Assembly (NCBI GenBank): GCA_035552275.1
Contig: DASZLR010000259.1
Location: forward strand, 1 to 6,865
DNA from: DASVLX01 sp035552275
GTDB taxonomy: Bacteria; Actinomycetota; Actinomycetes; Mycobacteriales; Pseudonocardiaceae
DNA length: 6,865 nt
Reading direction: 5' to 3'
Shown here: piece after piece, positions 5,653 to 6,865 of the stretch
Numbering within the stretch: the stretch's first letter is position 1
Layout: each line of letters starts with the position of its first letter
Made by a program: the position numbers and the translations under genes
Notes under the pieces: generated by a model
What the model was told of the DNA's origin: nothing
The model's database searches: none
The model's input: only the letters and a program-made list of their open reading frames with translations

Positions 5653-6591
5653 TCAGCGTTCCACGGCCAGCCGAGCCAGCCGGCGCGCGCTGGGCCACCG
5701 GACATCCGACGCCCAGCCCAGCCGCTCGAAGATCCAGATCACCCGCGCCGAAATGTCGAGCTGGCCGCGCAGCACACCGTGCCGGGCGCCGGTCGGATCG
5801 GCGTGATGTGAGTTGTGCCACGATTCACCAAACGACAGGATCGCCAGTGGCCAGAAGTTCGCCGCCTTGTCCCGCGACGCGAACGGCCGCCCGCCGATCA
5901 GGTGACAGATCGAGTTCACCGACCAGGTCACATGGTGCAGCAACGAGATCCGCACCAGACCGGCCCAGAAGAACGCGGTCACCGCGCCCCACCACGACCA
6001 GCTGATCAACCCGCCGAGCAGCGCCGGCAACACCAAGGTCAGCGCGGTCCACAGCACGGACAACCGGTCGACGGCGCGGATGTCGGGATCGGCCACCAGA
6101 TCCGGGGCGAACCGGTCGGCGTTGGAGCGGGTGCGGTCCAGAATCCAGCCCAGATGCGCGTGCCAGAAGCCCTTCGCCAGCGCGGCCTTGCTGGTGCCGA
6201 AGCGCCACGGCGAGTGCGGATCGCCCTCCCGGTCGGAGAACGCGTGGTGCCGGCGGTGATCAGCGACCCATTCGGTGACCTCGCCCTGCACGGCCATGAC
6301 GCCCAGCGCGGCCATCGCGATCCGCAGGCCGCGGACAGCCTTGAACGCGCCGTGGGTGAAGTAGCGGTGGAAGCCGACGGTGACCGCCAGCCCGGTCGCC
6401 ACGTAGAACCCGGCGGCCAGTGCCACATCCAGCCAGCTCAGCCCCCAGCCCCACGCGAACGGAACCGCGGCGATCAGCGCCACGAACGGGCCCAGGACGA
6501 ACAGGTACACCAGGCTGTGGTCGGTGTTAGTCCGATCTGGACCGAGCAGGGGTTTCGCGGGCTTCGGCGGAGCCGAAATGGATGTGGTCAT
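5653..6591 (-). CDS. Acyl-CoA/acyl-lipid desaturase (stearoyl-CoA delta-9 type)
   Basis: A 312-residue integral membrane di-iron enzyme that introduces a cis double bond into a saturated acyl chain using O2 and reduced electron carrier; it helps set membrane fluidity. All three histidine boxes are intact: HRYFTH (75-80), HRRHH (112-116) and HNSHH (259-263). The extra SCD-type ligand region SVNSICH (224-230) is also there. Hydrophobic spans near 27-45, 54-72, 178-196 and 200-218 fit the four-helix topology. There is no fused cytochrome b5 or ferredoxin domain, so an external reductase is needed; none is in this window. ATG 6591 was chosen over the longer open frame to 6708 because a perfect AGGAGG lies six bases upstream and the family sequence begins soon after. 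The gene is convergent with the SGNH hydrolase. Delta-9 position is inferred from family. Confidence 0.95.
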   Translation of the reverse strand: MTTSISAPPKPAKPLLGPDRTNTDHSLVYLFVLGPFVALIAAVPFAWGWGLSWLDVALAAGFYVATGLAVTVGFHRYFTHGAFKAVRGLRIAMAALGVMAVQGEVTEWVADHRRHHAFSDREGDPHSPWRFGTSKAALAKGFWHAHLGWILDRTRSNADRFAPDLVADPDIRAVDRLSVLWTALTLVLPALLGGLISWSWWGAVTAFFWAGLVRISLLHHVTWSVNSICHLIGGRPFASRDKAANFWPLAILSFGESWHNSHHADPTGARHGVLRGQLDISARVIWIFERLGWASDVRWPSARRLARLAVER

Positions 6592-6597
6592 GCCTGG

Positions 6598-6603
6598 CCT
6601 CCT
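6598..6603 (-). promoter_or_regulatory. Ribosome binding site AGGAGG of the desaturase gene
   Basis: A perfect Shine-Dalgarno hexamer with a six-base spacer to ATG 6591. It decides the start against the longer upstream open frame and shows this gene is translated from a leadered mRNA, unlike the hydrolase. Confidence 0.85.
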
Positions 6604-6666
6604 ACAAGGGTGTGCGACAAGGACGAAACGCCCTGGGTGGAGGCGCTGATGATGCGACGACGAGGC

Positions 6667-6684
6667 GTCGATGGGGTCGATGGG
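6667..6684. repeat. 9-bp perfect tandem repeat, GTCGATGGG x2
   Basis: GTCGATGGG at 6667-6675 is followed directly by an identical copy at 6676-6684, about 80 bases upstream of the desaturase start. It may be a slippage product or a direct-repeat regulator site. Confidence 0.7.
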
Positions 6685-6865
6685 ATTGCGGCGGCGGGGA
6701 CCAGGCAACCGTGGTGGAGCAGCGCCATCACGTCCGTTGCGGTGTCATGTTCGCCCGGGAACGACGCCAACCTGACCGTCGACGCTCGACTAGCTCTCGG
6801 TGCCGCGGACGGTACCTCAGCTACCTGAAGACACCCCCGGACTATCCATCCCGAGCGTAGGGTGA

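Larger units (their letters stand above)
6592..6865. other. Upstream region of the desaturase, no supported gene
   Basis: Apart from the desaturase ribosome binding site and a 9-bp tandem repeat, 274 bases hold no recognisable protein or RNA. Minus-strand TANNNT boxes such as TACCGT (6815-6810) and TACGCT near 6855 occur, but none has a fitting -35, so the promoter is not placed. A 60-residue minus-strand frame (6770-6588) ends over the desaturase ATG; it has no family likeness and is not called. Confidence 0.5.

Noticed and set aside
6588..6770. Possible 60-residue leader peptide ending over the desaturase ATG
   Set aside because: The overlap with the start codon is suggestive, but there is no ribosome binding site, no homology I recognise, and its sequence looks like translated non-coding DNA.
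5815..6828. Plus-strand 337-codon frame antisense to the desaturase
   Set aside because: The three histidine boxes prove the minus strand is coding; the plus-strand product is rich in Arg, Gln, Pro and Gly with no domain.

Overview
The window is high-GC DNA with dense, mostly GC-ending codons, GTG and TTG starts, and several promoters that place transcription at or next to the start codon. With HxlR and MarR regulators, a DUF3224 protein, a SulP transporter with a STAS domain, a secreted SGNH hydrolase and a three-histidine-box desaturase, this points to an actinomycete chromosome (Nocardia/Streptomyces-like; genus not resolved). I see no rRNA, tRNA, CRISPR, insertion sequence or phage gene.

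Layout. (1) 1-1202: a divergent pair. On the minus strand is an NADPH:quinone-oxidoreductase-type MDR protein cut by the window start. On the plus strand is an HxlR regulator. They share a 57-66 bp gap holding a GGTACC-CA-GGTACC element and a 10-bp inverted repeat. This matches the redox-sensing regulator/quinone reductase arrangement known from QorR/qor2 of Corynebacterium. (2) 1203-1435: a convergent gap with no convincing gene. (3) 1436-2411: a minus-strand pair, DUF3224 protein then MarR regulator, with overlapping ends. A recognisable promoter upstream predicts a leaderless mRNA, and an 8-bp palindrome lies on that promoter. (4) 2419-4472: a minus-strand pair, SulP anion transporter then a small ParB/sulfiredoxin-fold-like protein, coupled end to start. 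(5) 4541-5636: a plus-strand secreted SGNH hydrolase, divergent from SulP, with a -10 box 7 bases before its GTG. (6) 5653-6591: a minus-strand acyl-CoA/acyl-lipid desaturase, convergent with the hydrolase across 16 bp, with a GC hairpin over the junction. (7) 6592-6865: the desaturase upstream region with a perfect ribosome binding site, a 9-bp tandem repeat and no supported gene.

The gene families are mostly familiar. The least described parts are the stand-alone ParB/Srx-like protein tied to a SulP transporter, the cysteine-rich tail on the MarR protein with its co-transcribed DUF3224 partner, and the apparent lack of the usual Asp in the hydrolase triad. No clearly new multi-gene system is visible.
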